64,000 nucleotides of DNA from contig CM077005.1 of NCBI GenBank assembly GCA_039090855.1, positions 75,078,607 to 75,142,606 on the forward strand, given 5' to 3'. The notes under the pieces were generated by a model. It worked only from the letters and a program-made list of their open reading frames with translations, was not told the origin of the DNA and searched no databases. Shown in pieces: positions 10,691 to 20,860 of the stretch. Source of the DNA: Macrothele yani (taxonomy: Eukaryota > Arthropoda > Arachnida > Araneae > Macrothelidae). The translations under genes were made by a program, and so were the position numbers. The first letter of the stretch is position 1; every line of letters starts with the position of its first letter.

Positions 10691-11680
10691 AATATAAACT
10701 ATACTAATGATTCGAATTTCTTGGCGTAAAATAGAAATAAAAACTTCCAAGCTTTCCTTGAAAAAGCCATCTGGTTGCTGCGATGTTGTGCGAGTCTCGC
10801 AACTCGTCGATTCAAACCTTCATTGGAAATCGCTTTCTCAGATTTCTTCTCCTCTTCCTGATTCGCCTCTTCATCGCGCACAATTACGTTTGCTTCAGAC
10901 TTGTATTCGCCGACTCTTCCTTTTCTTGTGGATCAACGTGGCCTCGTCTCTCAAACCTCAGCACCTCTTAGTCTACCGTATTTGGTATATCTTAACGACC
11001 ATCCATATCTGCCTCATCAAATGATTGTCAGGCTCCTCTACCGGCATTTTTTTGGCTTATTTTGTTGAAGCATCGTCAATTCCTACTGTGCCTTTCTCTG
11101 ACTTTCCAGCAACATGGCTTGATTCTCATACTGCACTGGCTTCCCCGAAGGCTTGCAATATACATTGTTTGCATCTTCATCGTTGTTTACTCACACCCAG
11201 GACTCTTCATCGTTTTCGTCATCTGCCTTCTCTTTTATGCTATTTTTGTTCCACAGTCGGTGACCTTCTTCACTCTTATTCCATTTCTTAGGTTACAGCC
11301 CTCATTCTCACTTATGTTTTCCCTTCAAACAGTACGTGTCCATCTCCATACCATGGCCCATTACCAAGTGTTACGTCAGCATTATCATTTTTCACCTATC
11401 CATAATTCAGTGCGTTCCTTTCTGATTCTCCACGTGAAACTGACGATTTACCTTTACTATCAACGCAGCGTCCACCAGCCTTCCCTTCGTTGCTACCATA
11501 ATGCAAGCTGTTTTCTTTGCCGTCCATATCGGCATTCTGTTACTGCCATTCTTCATACTCCATACAGCACTTCACGTGCTAAAGACGCCACTGCCGTCTT
11601 CCTAGTCTCCTCACCTGCCGTGGTTCACGTCATCGAGATGCTGCCTTAGGTTGCTGCAACAGTCTAATGCCTTTACCCCC

Positions 11681-11892
11681 TTTTTTTTTTTGATTGGAGA
11701 TTTAACGACCACCGTGAGCAACTCAATGGGCTATAAGCAGTCGCTCGTCCCTAATTTAGGGTCACTGGTTCCAGGGAAGGGGAGAGCCAGTGTCGTGAGA
11801 CAAAGACGACATCCATGCCTCGCCGGGATTCGAACCCGGACCCCTTTCGGACGAATGATCAGAGGCCATCGCTTAGACCACTGCGCCACCTG
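11681..11892 (-). mobile_element. SINE-A copy
   Basis: Minus-strand copy with a T-run tail at 11682-11691, intact body, B box GGGATTCGAACCCGG on the plus strand and A box ACTGCGCCACC. The extreme 5' end reads ACCTGGAAGACC instead of ACCGGGGCGGC. Confidence 0.93.
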
Positions 11893-11933
11893 GAAGACCT
11901 TCCTTTTTTGTTGTCATCCAGTTGTTGTCGTTG

Positions 11934-12142
11934 CCGTCCCGGTGGCGCAGTGGTCTAAGCGATGGCTTCTGATCATCCGTCCGAAAGGGTTCCGGGTTCA
12001 AATCCCGGTGAGACATGGATGTTGCGTTTGTCTCACGGCACTGGTTCTCTCCCTTCCCTGGAACCAGTGACCCAAAATTAGGGGCGGGTGACTGCTTGTA
12101 GCCCATTGAGTTGCTCACTGTGGTTGTTGAACCTTCAATCAA
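11934..12142 (+). mobile_element. SINE-A copy
   Basis: Full-length plus-strand copy from GCCGTCCCGGTGGCGCAGTG to GGTTGTTGAACCTTCAATCA, with scattered substitutions and no long poly(A). Confidence 0.93.
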
Positions 12143-12380
12143 CCGCTCGTGGTCTAAGGGATGGCCTCTGATCATTCATCCGAAAGGGGTCCGGGTTCGA
12201 ATCCCGATGAAGCATGGATGTTGTGTTTGTCTTCCGGCACTGGCTCTTTAGGGTCAGTGGTTCCAGGGAGCCTACCCTGGAAGCAGTGAGCCTAAATTAG
12301 GGACGGGCGACTGCTTATAGCCCATTGAGTTGCTCACGGTGGTCCTTAAACCTCCAATAAAAAAAAAAAAAAAAAAAAAA
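12143..12380 (+). mobile_element. SINE-A copy with internal inverted duplication
   Basis: Lacks the first ~20 bp of the head (starts near GTGGTCTAAGGGATGGCC). Inside the body, where other copies read CTCTCCCTTCCCTGGAACCA, a reversed copy of the CCAGTGACCC segment has been inserted at 12249-12268 ahead of the normal one at 12275-12294. Followed by a long A-run. Confidence 0.92.
12249..12294. repeat. 20-bp inverted duplication within a SINE
   Basis: Arms 12249-12268 and 12275-12294 with a 6-nt spacer, matching at 17 of 20 positions. Other SINE-A copies carry only the right arm, so the left arm is derived. Confidence 0.9.
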
Positions 12381-12469
12381 AGAAAACCTTTAATCAAAAA
12401 AAAAAAAAAAAAAAAAAAAAGAGTTGTTGTCGTTATCCAGTTACTGCCATTGTCTATAGAAGCCGTAGA

Positions 12470-12686
12470 GGCCGCCCCGGTGGCGCAGTGGTCTAAGGCA
12501 ATGGCCTCTGATCATTCGTCCGAAAGGGGTCCGGGTTCGAATCCTGGTGAGGCATGGATGTTGTGTTTGTCTTACGGCACTGGCTCTCTCCCTTCCCTGG
12601 AACCAGTGACCGTAAATTAGGGACGGGCGACTGCTTATAACCCATTGAGTTGCTCACGGTGGTCGTTAAACCTCCAATCAAACAAA
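12470..12686 (+). mobile_element. SINE-A copy, near consensus
   Basis: Full-length: GCCGCCCCGGTGGCGCAGTG, GGGTTCGAATCC, GCATGGATGTTGTG, ACCAGTGACCGTAAATTAGG, GGTGGTCGTTAAACCTCCAA. It follows two A-rich runs at 12359-12420 left by preceding insertions. Confidence 0.95.
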
Positions 12687-13169
12687 ATAAAAAGTCGTAG
12701 AGCTGCTGTCGTGAACTGCTGCCTTCTCTCCCTGCATCCGTTATCCCTACGGTGTTCTCTACTTCGTCATGTCTCTGTTTTGCTGCCCTCCTTTTGAACT
12801 TTTCATCATCTTCTTGGTCAGCTACCCTACTGATGGCCTGTCTGCCTGCCTGCCCTATTCACCACACAAACTTGCTGTGAGCGTCCTTGCTCAGTGGACT
12901 GTGCCTTTACTTGTGTTTAGCGCATTATTATTATTATCATTCTCCTGGTGGACTTATTTTTTCCTTTTGCTTGGCCAGTCATCTAGCTACTTTTTGTAAT
13001 CTTCATTTGCTGGCTTATACTGTATATTAAGACATGATTTTTAGGCTGCCAGCGAGCATCAGTTTTTTATTGTAAATATTTTGTACAGAGGTTTTCATAC
13101 CCTCCTATTCGAGCAATAAAAATGTTCCTACTCGCTTGGAAAAAGGGTAGGGAGATGGGCATTTCCAGC

Positions 13170-14100
13170 AATCAGAAAAAAACCTAAACAAACCCACAGG
13201 TAACTGGGGTTGAAAGACACACGTAATAAGTCTTTGGAAGTCTAACACAATAAACAGAAGGGTCAAATTTCTAATTGCAAATAGCGAGCGTTATGTCAAA
13301 TTCAAAATAGTTGAAGAAACCTAGTCTGAATCTTCCCGTAAAAACAGCTTGGAACTATATATAGTTCCTAGTAACACAATGGTAGCCGCTGTTTGAAATG
13401 TAAACAAAGCTAGGGCAGTTAGGGAGGAAGGACACGCTTCGAAAACCAAACAGAGTACACAGCAAAATCAAATTGCAAATTGTAGATCCCGCGAGATATA
13501 TCAGATTCGAAATAATGGTTCAAGAAACGTAGTCAAAATATTTCAGTTGGAATGTCTCGGAACTATTTATAGCGAGTAGCAACACAATGAAAGCCGTAGT
13601 GCGAAACGTGAACAAACCCGCCGGTAACTGCGGAGGAATGATGCACTTGGCAATTCAGAAGTATAACTCAGTAAACAGAAATATCAAATTCGTTATTTTA
13701 AATATCATGCCTTATGTCAAATTCGAAACATGTTTACATAGTCAAAAGTAGCTTTGAAGAAGTAGCTTTGAACTGTGTGTACTCATATATAGTGTGTCGT
13801 TATTATTACACTGTGGGAGTATTGGTCTGAAACGTAACTAAACTCGCGGAACACTTCGGCGGAAAGACGCACTTCAGAATTCTAACGCAGCTAACAGCAA
13901 GATCAAATTGTAAATCGCGCCCGTTTTGTCAAAGTCAAAACAAAGGTTGAAAAAACCTAGTCAAAATCTTCCGCTAGAAATAGTTTGTAATTTTTTTCTA
14001 GTGCGTAGTAATTCACGCATAGCCGAATTTTAAAACGTAAACAAACCCGCCTGAAAATGCGGGGAAAGCATGCACATCCGACTTTCGGAAATTCATCCCC
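13170..14100 (+). repeat. ~212-bp satellite array, about 4.3 units
   Basis: The phase marker GAAACGTAAACAAACCC, or a close variant, recurs at about 13181, 13395, 13603, 13829 and 14031 (spacing 202-226 bp). Each unit carries a variant of GGTAACTGCGGAGGAA, then AACAGNAAGATCAAATT, TGTCAAATTCAAAACA, and, in units with recognisable ends, AACCTAGTCAAAATCTTCCG and AACTATTTATAG. Units differ by substitutions and indels, so the array is old. Confidence 0.85.
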
Positions 14101-14676
14101 AAAAATGTGTGCGCAACCTATTAATATCGTCGCTTCTGTTATGCCATTGGTGTTCTCTTAGTACATAGGTTTCCAGTATTAATCTGTATCGATAAAGCCA
14201 TTAGTAAACGTGTGAAAGTTTAGCACATATATAAATTGCTGCGCCAATAAAAATCGCATTTTTGTTGGGGCTTTTATGATATTTAGCATCAGGATCTCGT
14301 AATTTACACAGATTGCAATGAGATATTGTTCTGTAAATCATAAATAACGCATTCTAAGTTTTACAGCATAAACTCACAACTATCATCTCTCTTTTAAAAA
14401 AATTAAGAAAAAAATATTTTCTGATTTTTAAGCATTTTTAAAGATGCAAAGGAAAGGAATGAAGGGCTTTTGCTGTCTTCATCGATAACCACATAAGAAT
14501 GTTATGGTCCCGTGACCTGCTGCCATAGGGACGAGCTATTTTGAGCAGTCTCTTCTCGTTGGGTGAAAGAACAGGCTACAATCAAACTGGTAAGGACGCA
14601 ATGCTTAATGACGTAGCGACGCTTTTAAAGTTCGTCGCTTTCCGCCGGTATAAAATAAAATAAAATAAAAGTAAAA

Positions 14677-14965
14677 ATGGTGGCTATGGAACATTTCTCT
14701 GCTTGACATTTTCGCGAATTGTCCGACCACTTCTACATGACCTGAATATTTGAAAATTGTCATGTTGATAGGTCTTAAGGTCCGAATACCTGGAAGAGTC
14801 CGAAAACAAACAAAAAATCAAAAATGGCGGCTTTCTAGCATTCTCTGCTTAAATTTTTCACGAATTGTTCGTCCACTTCTAAATAACATTGAGATCTGAA
14901 AATTGGCATGCTGATAGTCCTTAACGTCCGGATACCTAAAAAAATTCTAAAAACCTAACAAATCA
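14677..14965 (+). repeat. Tandem duplication of ~142 bp, two copies
   Basis: The first copy begins AAATGGTGGCTATGGAACAT and the second AAATGGCGGCTTTCTAGCAT near 14821. Both continue with TCTCTGCTT, CACGAATTGT or CGCGAATTGT, CCACTTCTA, GATAGTCCTTAACGTCCG-type sequence and CGGATACCT. An (AAAAT)n run precedes at 14650-14668. Confidence 0.8.
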
Positions 14966-14999
14966 AAAAGGGAAGCTTAGCCTTACTGTTCAAAATGCT

Positions 15000-15070
15000 G
15001 ATAGGTTTAACGAAAATTATGCCAGAAACGTTGAAATGCCGTTTCTGGCATAATCATCTTTGAACCTATC
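15000..15070. repeat. Long hairpin, ~31-bp arms
   Basis: The left arm 15000-15030 (GATAGGTTTAACG, ATTATGCCAGAAACG) and right arm 15039-15070 (CGTTTCTGGCATAAT, TGAACCTATC) are inverted copies with few differences, around an 8-nt loop. Confidence 0.88.
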
Positions 15071-15294
15071 AAAAATTCTATGATAAGTTGATTTAAAATT
15101 AAGGGGCGCGAAAGCGTGATCCGTTTTACGTCAAACCGTATGCATTGACGTCACGACCTTGTTGTAAATCGTGAAACAGTTAAGGATCTTAAATTACTTT
15201 TCTTTCCCTTAATTACTTTTCCTTTCTTTAATTTTATTTTAAAAACAATTATAGATTCACCATTCGGAGAACGTGCAAAACTGCTAGTAAAATA

Positions 15295-17312
15295 AAACTA
15301 GAAAGATGACACCGAATTTTCGGGTGTAATAAGCACGTCTTTTGAATCCGTTCTGACGCAAATTAAATTTATCCAAGCTATTTAAAGTCAATGGAACCGG
15401 TATGGAAAACAACAGTATCTGACGGAAGAAGGAAGTTTTTCAATCGGGTCTTTAATCCCTCAGATATTGCTGTAAACGGAATCGTGAGCTTACGAAATCT
15501 TAGAAACGGAGTTATCGACAAAAATAACATGTGACTTTACGTCCCTTGGTGGGAAAACCATGCATTATTTTAGGAAGAAAGTATTCACAAAAGGTTTATC
15601 CATATGAGCGGTATCGGTCCAAGAAAAAAAAATTAAGTCGAGTTTTCAGGAGCCCAGATTTGGCTACAAATACATCAGAAGTAGGAATTAACACTTATGA
15701 TCCCTGGTGGCCCAACCATTCTTTACCAAACATTAGAAATTACGTGAAAAATATTTTCCGTCAGGTCTTGTATGCGATACAGGATGAATTTTTCCAATCG
15801 GAGTTTTAGGAGCAGAAAACGCAATTTACCATTGTTCCATATTTCAAATTTACTTGAAAATTTTGAATTTTATAGGAAAAACATTTCGTGTCGGAAACAC
15901 TATCCAACAAAGAAGGAATTTTTCAAATCGGACTTTTAGAAGTAGAGATATTGGACAAAAATAAGATATACATCTACGCCCTTGGCATAAAATCCATGCA
16001 TTATTTTAAGAAGAAAATGTTTCTAAAAGGTTAGTCGACATGAATAGTATCAGTTCACAAAATACTTTTTTCAATCGAGATTTTAGAAGCTCATATTTTG
16101 CTGCAAATACATCAGAAGCGGAAATTAAGGTTTACGCCCCCTGGTGGCCAAACCATTTTTCTACAAAAATTAGAAATTATGTGCAAACGATTTCCCATCA
16201 GGAGCTATATCCGGTGCAGAAAATGTTTTTCAGATCGGAGATTTAGAAGCAGAGATATAGGAAAAACGCAATTTACCTTTACGCCCCCTAGCGGAAAGTA
16301 TATAAATTACTTGAAAATTTTGAAATTATATGAAAAACATGTCACACGAAAAACATTATCCAACAAAGAAGAATTTTTTTAAATTGGGCTGCTAGAAGTC
16401 GAGATATTGACAAAAATAAGATATACATCAACGCCCCTGGCGGAGAAACTGTTAAATATTTTAGAAAGAAAATATTCCGAAAAGGTATACCGATATGAGT
16501 GGCATCAGTCCATGACAGAATTTTTTCAATCGATATTTTAGAAACTCAGATTTTATGGCAAATACATCAGAAGCGAAAATTAACACTTACGCTCCCTGGT
16601 GGCCAAAGTATTATTTACCAAAAATTCGAAATTATATGCAAAAGTATGTGCTTCAGGAGATGTATCCGCTGAAAAAAAAATCAAATCGGAGTTTTAGAAG
16701 AAGAGTTATCGAAAAAAATGCAATTTACTTTTACGCCCCCTAGCGGAAAATCTATGCGTAATTTGAGAAAAGAAACTATATCCAAAATACTCTTCGACAT
16801 AAAGGGAATCGAAAGATAAAAGATTTTTTTCAATCGGATGTTTAGAAGCAAATATGTGGAATAAAACGTATTTTTGAATTCGACATCATCTGCATTTATG
16901 CCCTGTAGCGGCGAAATTGTACATCGTAAAAAAAACGAAATGAAGGATCATCATTCGCATATTTCAAGCTTTCGAATGCAAAAAAAAAAAAAAATTCAAA
17001 TCGGACTAATAGTTGCAAAGATACCGTGGTGGCCGCCCCGGTGGCGCAGTGGTCTAAGGCGTTGGCCTATGATCATTCGTCCGAAGGGGTCCGGGTTCGA
17101 ATCCCGGTGAGGCATGGATGTTGTGTTTGTCTTACGGCACTGGCTCTCTCCCTTCCCTGGAACCAGTGACCCTAAATTAGGGACAGGAGACTGCTTATAG
17201 CCCATTGAGTTGCTCACGGTGGTCGTTAAACCTCCAATCAAAAAAAAAAAAAAAAAAAAGATACCGTGGGTACAAACGGACGGACAAACCGATAACATAA
17301 GCACGATCTTTT
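15295..17312 (+). repeat. Tandem-repeat element with CTCF-like cores, copy 1
   Basis: Array of 145-160-bp monomers, each with TTTTCAATCGG, TTTTAGAAGC, AGATATTG, then a GC-rich core such as TTTACGCCCCCTGGTGGCCA (16131-16150). Three monomer types (core followed by GGCCAAACC, by AGCGGAAA or by GGCGGAGAA) alternate, so the higher-order unit is about 455 bp. Cores lie near 15540, 15699, 15967 (decayed), 16134, 16281, 16433, 16590, 16734 and 16900. The left end has ATGACACCGAATTTTCGGG and AGCACGTCTTTTG; the right end has an inverted CAAAAGACGTGCT at about 17316, so short inverted ends exist. The shared boundaries of three copies indicate a mobile unit rather than a local satellite; class unknown. 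Confidence 0.85.
17030..17259 (+). mobile_element. SINE-A copy inside the repeat element
   Basis: Near-consensus copy with a ~20-A tail. The host sequence AGATACCGTGG is duplicated on both sides (17019-17029 and 17259-17269), and without the SINE the repeat element's end reads continuously as in the other two copies. Confidence 0.97.
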
Positions 17313-17639
17313 TTTACAAAAGACGTGCTAAAAAAGCTCGGAGGTACGTCATGCCTCCTTAATCGCTGTGTGCATACCAAACTTAAAGTCTCTACGTACA
17401 GTAATTTCCTCTGTAGGTGACTGAATTAATTTTGAAGTCAGACACGGTAATTTTATTGATACCAATACACTATTGTCCAAGATTAAAGTCCTCAAGGCAT
17501 TCGCGGAGATAAAAACGAAAACACGTAACAGCAGGTGGATACGTTTGGTTTGCAAAGAGACACAATCATAATGGCAGTAACCATTTTATAACAAGGGACA
17601 TATACGTGCACATTTTGCTTATACAAGGTCACTTCCGCA

Positions 17640-18620
17640 AATGTCACCAAGGTGAGGTGTAAGAATGTAACTTAAAAAACGTCACCAGGTTGTTGAATTC
17701 TGGAGCTAGAGAATTACATTCCTCCATGACAACAGTGCGTAGCTCGGTAAGGATTCTGGGAGCGTACTGACGAGCTGCTGCTTGTCGTCCCAGATGATTC
17801 CACACATACACTATAGGGATCAGGTCCAGAGACCAGTCCATACGCTAAATATCAGCGTTCTGCAAGGAAACGCCAAGAAGCTGCGCCCAGTTTGTGAAGA
17901 GGTTATCATCCATTAAAATGGACTGAGAGCTAACAGATCCCCGAAAATGTCTGATATAGGGATCTAGGATCTCGACCCTAAAGCGCTCAGCATTCACATT
18001 GCCTCCTCAGACCACATGGACTGGGGTTCTGCCTTTGAATATAATGCCATCACACACGAGTATACCACCAGCTCAAAAGGAGTGCCGTTCGCAGAAATTT
18101 GTAGGATTATTTCGGGTTTTCTCCAGATGAAATGCCGGCGAAAATTCGTTTGTAGACTAAATCTCGACATCCGAGCTTCAAAAACGATGTTGTCTGCTCC
18201 AGTTCAAGCGAGATGTCCTGTGAGATGCGGCCAGCGGGACAGAAACATAGGTCTCCTGGCATAAAGGCTAATTGTATTAATCATTTGTTATATCGTTGTC
18301 CTTGATACTCTAGTCCCAGTGACAACGGAGAGCTCCGAAAGCAATTGCCGAGATGCGTAGGACCTAGGACGTCATGCTGTAAAAGAGATGCAGCGGTCCT
18401 CAAGAGGTGTCGTACTTCTTGGAAGATACTGGTCAGAGTTCTTGACATACACAGGTGGTGTTGAACTGCTGCCATATCCCACTATGGGCTGAATATTCAA
18501 GTTCCTTGCGACGTGGGTTTGATAGTGATCTGCTTCTAGTCGCCCTATCGCTCGCCAGCATACAGCATGGGATACACCGGTATGAAACACAAGGAAAGCA
18601 CTTACAGCCACCGGAACGCT
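17640..18620 (-). pseudogene. Tc1-like transposase relic
   Basis: Minus-strand remains of a DD34E-like transposase. In order: an HTH remnant (VARNLNIQPIVGYG), a CGR/HTH2 linker remnant (RPRSYASRQLLSELSV), a recovered catalytic block FSLQTNEF after a lost DESR, GGNVNAERFRVEILDPYIRHF, SILMDDN (second D) near 17920, and MDWSLDLIPIVYVWNHLG near 17820, where canonical proteins have SPDLNPIEHVWNHLG. Many frameshifts, stops and a deletion in the last motif. Terminal repeats not identified. Confidence 0.75.
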
Positions 18621-18672
18621 TCATATATACGATGTCTACGAGAAATGCCACTGCCATTTCTCGTTGGCTTAA

Positions 18673-18696
18673 AGTATGTAAATCAATTTACATACT
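18673..18696. repeat. Perfect 11-bp inverted repeat
   Basis: AGTATGTAAAT, two bases, then its exact reverse complement. Too small to interpret alone. Confidence 0.75.
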
Positions 18697-18739
18697 GAAA
18701 TACTGAAACAGCATTTTGCTTGCTGATATACAAATTTCA

Positions 18740-18960
18740 TTGAGGGCATCTGATCTTTCTCGCCTGATATTCCCACAAAAGTTGAATAATACTGAGATCT
18801 GGAAATTTAGTGGCTAATGTTGCTATTGCACCTCATCGTCATGCACTGCAAACCACAACTTGGCAGGTTATGTACAGTGCATGGGTGCATTATCTGCTGA
18901 AAACCTGGGACGGTCATTTGGAATCAAGCCTGCAACACTGGAAACAAGTGGTTCCCAAGA
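18740..18960 (-). pseudogene. Possible Tc1-like transposase C-terminal fragment
   Basis: Minus-strand reading recovers FSADNAPMHCT near 18890 (cf. QQDNAPCHTA) and, in another frame, FPDLSIIQLLWEYQARKIR near 18800 (cf. SPDLNPIEHLWDEL). The order and spacing are right but identity is weak and the frames differ, so this is tentative. Confidence 0.4.
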
Positions 18961-19614
18961 ATAGATTCGCCCGTTGCGGATGTGACATCTTCGTGTAGGG
19001 TGCAACGTCGTGTTCTTTTTTATCTAGTTCCTTGTGCTACACATACCATTTCTACTGTTCTATTTAGGGTAGCTCCTGCGAAACTTGCTGAGATGGCCAT
19101 GTCTTCTTTGAGGTCACTGCGATCCGACAATTTTGACAATGACTCCCCAACGACTGTTTCACCTGCAACTGTGGTACAGTTACGTGACAGCCCACATCGT
19201 ACTGCACCCTTTTATATACCTCATATCGCGGGTGATGTCGTCCCTGTGAATAGAATACGGGTATAACGTGCTCTCCAGCTGCAGTCGGTGTTCCTAGTAC
19301 TTTGATAAACCCCTGTATTCATGCAGGAATTCAATAACAAGGGACTGCGGTTCTTTTTCGTGTATACTAATTGCACGCGCGCGTGTGTGTTTATGTGTGT
19401 CAAAGAATGCTGAATTTTTAATCCCATGTAACAATGAAACAACGTGTGCTTGATTTTAGACCTCAACCTAACCGAGGACTTGTTAAGAAATCAGTACTTT
19501 GAAAAAGAAAAGAAAAGAAACACTACCTGAGAATCAAAATATCTAAATCTTGTTTCATGTAAGTTTAAGTATAAAATCTTAGAATTCCGAACAAGGGATT
19601 ACAAAACCTATATA

Positions 19615-20858
19615 CACTATATTGACAAAAGTCACCGGACACGTAGAAGAGAAACACAACATATCATTTATTGACATACATTAGTACATTGCCGGTCAAC
19701 CTTTGGCCTAAATGCATGCACTGACTTTTCGAGACATACTTTCGACGAAGGTTTGGAACACAGCGATTGGTATGCGCTTCCATTCAGCACGTAATGCTGC
19801 CGCTAACTGTTGCTTAGTAGTAGGCCATGGTTCCAAACTTCTTACGCGGCGCTCTAATTCATCCCATAGGTACTCTAGGGAATCAAGATCAAGGTGGCTC
19901 TGTGAAGGCTAATACACACACGATACGGAATTATCGTCAAACCATGCCGTAACAGTCCTTGTTTATGGTTCGGTGCGTTATCTGCGGGTACCAACAAGGT
20001 TCGGTTCCGTAGTGTTCCCGTAGAGTTCGTAGGGCATAATTGTCCAGAATATCGAAGTAGACGTGCTGGTTAACAGGTTTGTCCACGATAACCAATAGAC
20101 CGGGACCATACCACTAAAACCACCTCCATACAAGCACACTGCTAGCTCCAAACTTGACCGTAGGAACAGTACACTGTGGTAAATAGCGTTCCTCTGGCTG
20201 TCGGAATACCCACACACGGCCATCAGACTGATGGATCGTGTATCTAGGTTCATCAGTCCATAGAACCCGTTTCCATTTAACTACGACCCACGATAAATGT
20301 TCCTTAGACCGTGCTAAACGACGAGTAGCATTCCGAGTGGAGACGAAAGGCTTATGAGCAGCCGCACGACCACGGTAACCCATGGAACGAAGTTCTCTGC
20401 AAATGGTACGTGCACATACCAAGGTTCCAGCATTTTAACAGACCTGTACACTGAGGTCTTGTGTAGTACTCCGTCGATTAGCTGTAACGACCCTCTTGAG
20501 GCTTCGGCATCCTCTATCACTGATTTTCTTTGGTCTGCCGCTATGTTTTGATTATTCAGGCACGCCATGTGTCTTCCACTTGCTCAGTACATCCAAAACA
20601 GTTGACTTGGGTATGTTTAAACGCCTCTCGATTTCTCTTATGGACAGCCCACTAATATAACACCCAACAATCTTTCCTTTCTGAAAGTCAGTTCTCTCCC
20701 GCCGCGATATTTTCACTTAACCTCACAGTGCGATATGATCGCGGTCAGCTGCTGGCTAGTTTTTATACCATTAGCAGCTGTACCGCGCATCTTAACAATG
20801 CACTGGATCCGTTCATTTGCTTTTGAAGGGGTGTCCGGTGACTTTTGTCAATATAGTG
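19615..20858 (-). mobile_element. Tc1-like transposon, 1244 bp
   Basis: Terminal inverted repeats of 28 bp: CACTATATTGACAAAAGTCA continuing CCGGACAC on the left, with an exact inverse on the right. TA flanks both ends (19613-19614 and 20859-20860). Perfect ends contrast with the decayed transposase inside. Confidence 0.95.
19690..20722 (-). pseudogene. Tc1-like transposase, decayed
   Basis: Minus-strand frame recovered in pieces. The likely start codon is now GTG near 20720, giving an HTH segment (RTDFQKGKIVGCYISGLSIR, RLNIPKSTVLDVLSKW) followed by an in-frame stop at PE*SKHSGRPK. Then CARTICRELRSMGYRGRAAA near 20390, the first catalytic block RVLWTDEPRYTIHQSDGRVW near 20240, HVYFDILDNYALRTLREH near 20040, and a poorly kept C-terminal half in which the second catalytic motif survives only as an unclear stretch. 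Multiple frameshifts; inactive. Confidence 0.85.
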
Positions 20859-20860
20859 TA

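Larger units (their letters stand above)
10691..13140. other. Segment splitting the satellite, heavily invaded by SINEs
   Basis: Non-satellite sequence with four SINE-A copies, plus an unusually pyrimidine-rich plus strand (11025-11650 and 12690-13000). The longest ORF (plus strand, 11062-11649, 195 codons) is rich in Leu, Ser, His and Phe and shows no domain. Its length probably reflects base composition. An AATAAA signal lies at 13115-13120 near the right edge. A retroposed or transposed insertion is possible, but I could not match its ends or find a target duplication. Confidence 0.45.

Noticed and set aside
11062..11649. 195-codon plus-strand ORF as a membrane protein gene
   Set aside because: Hydrophobic look comes from pyrimidine-rich DNA. 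No domain, no splice or start context, and a minus-strand reading is equally uninformative.
15531..17110. Series of 60-94-codon ORFs sharing TSEAEIN and PWWP words
   Set aside because: Shared words reflect the monomer DNA of the CTCF-like array (the CCCTGGTGGCC core gives PWWP). The same ORFs appear on the opposite strand in the inverted copies.
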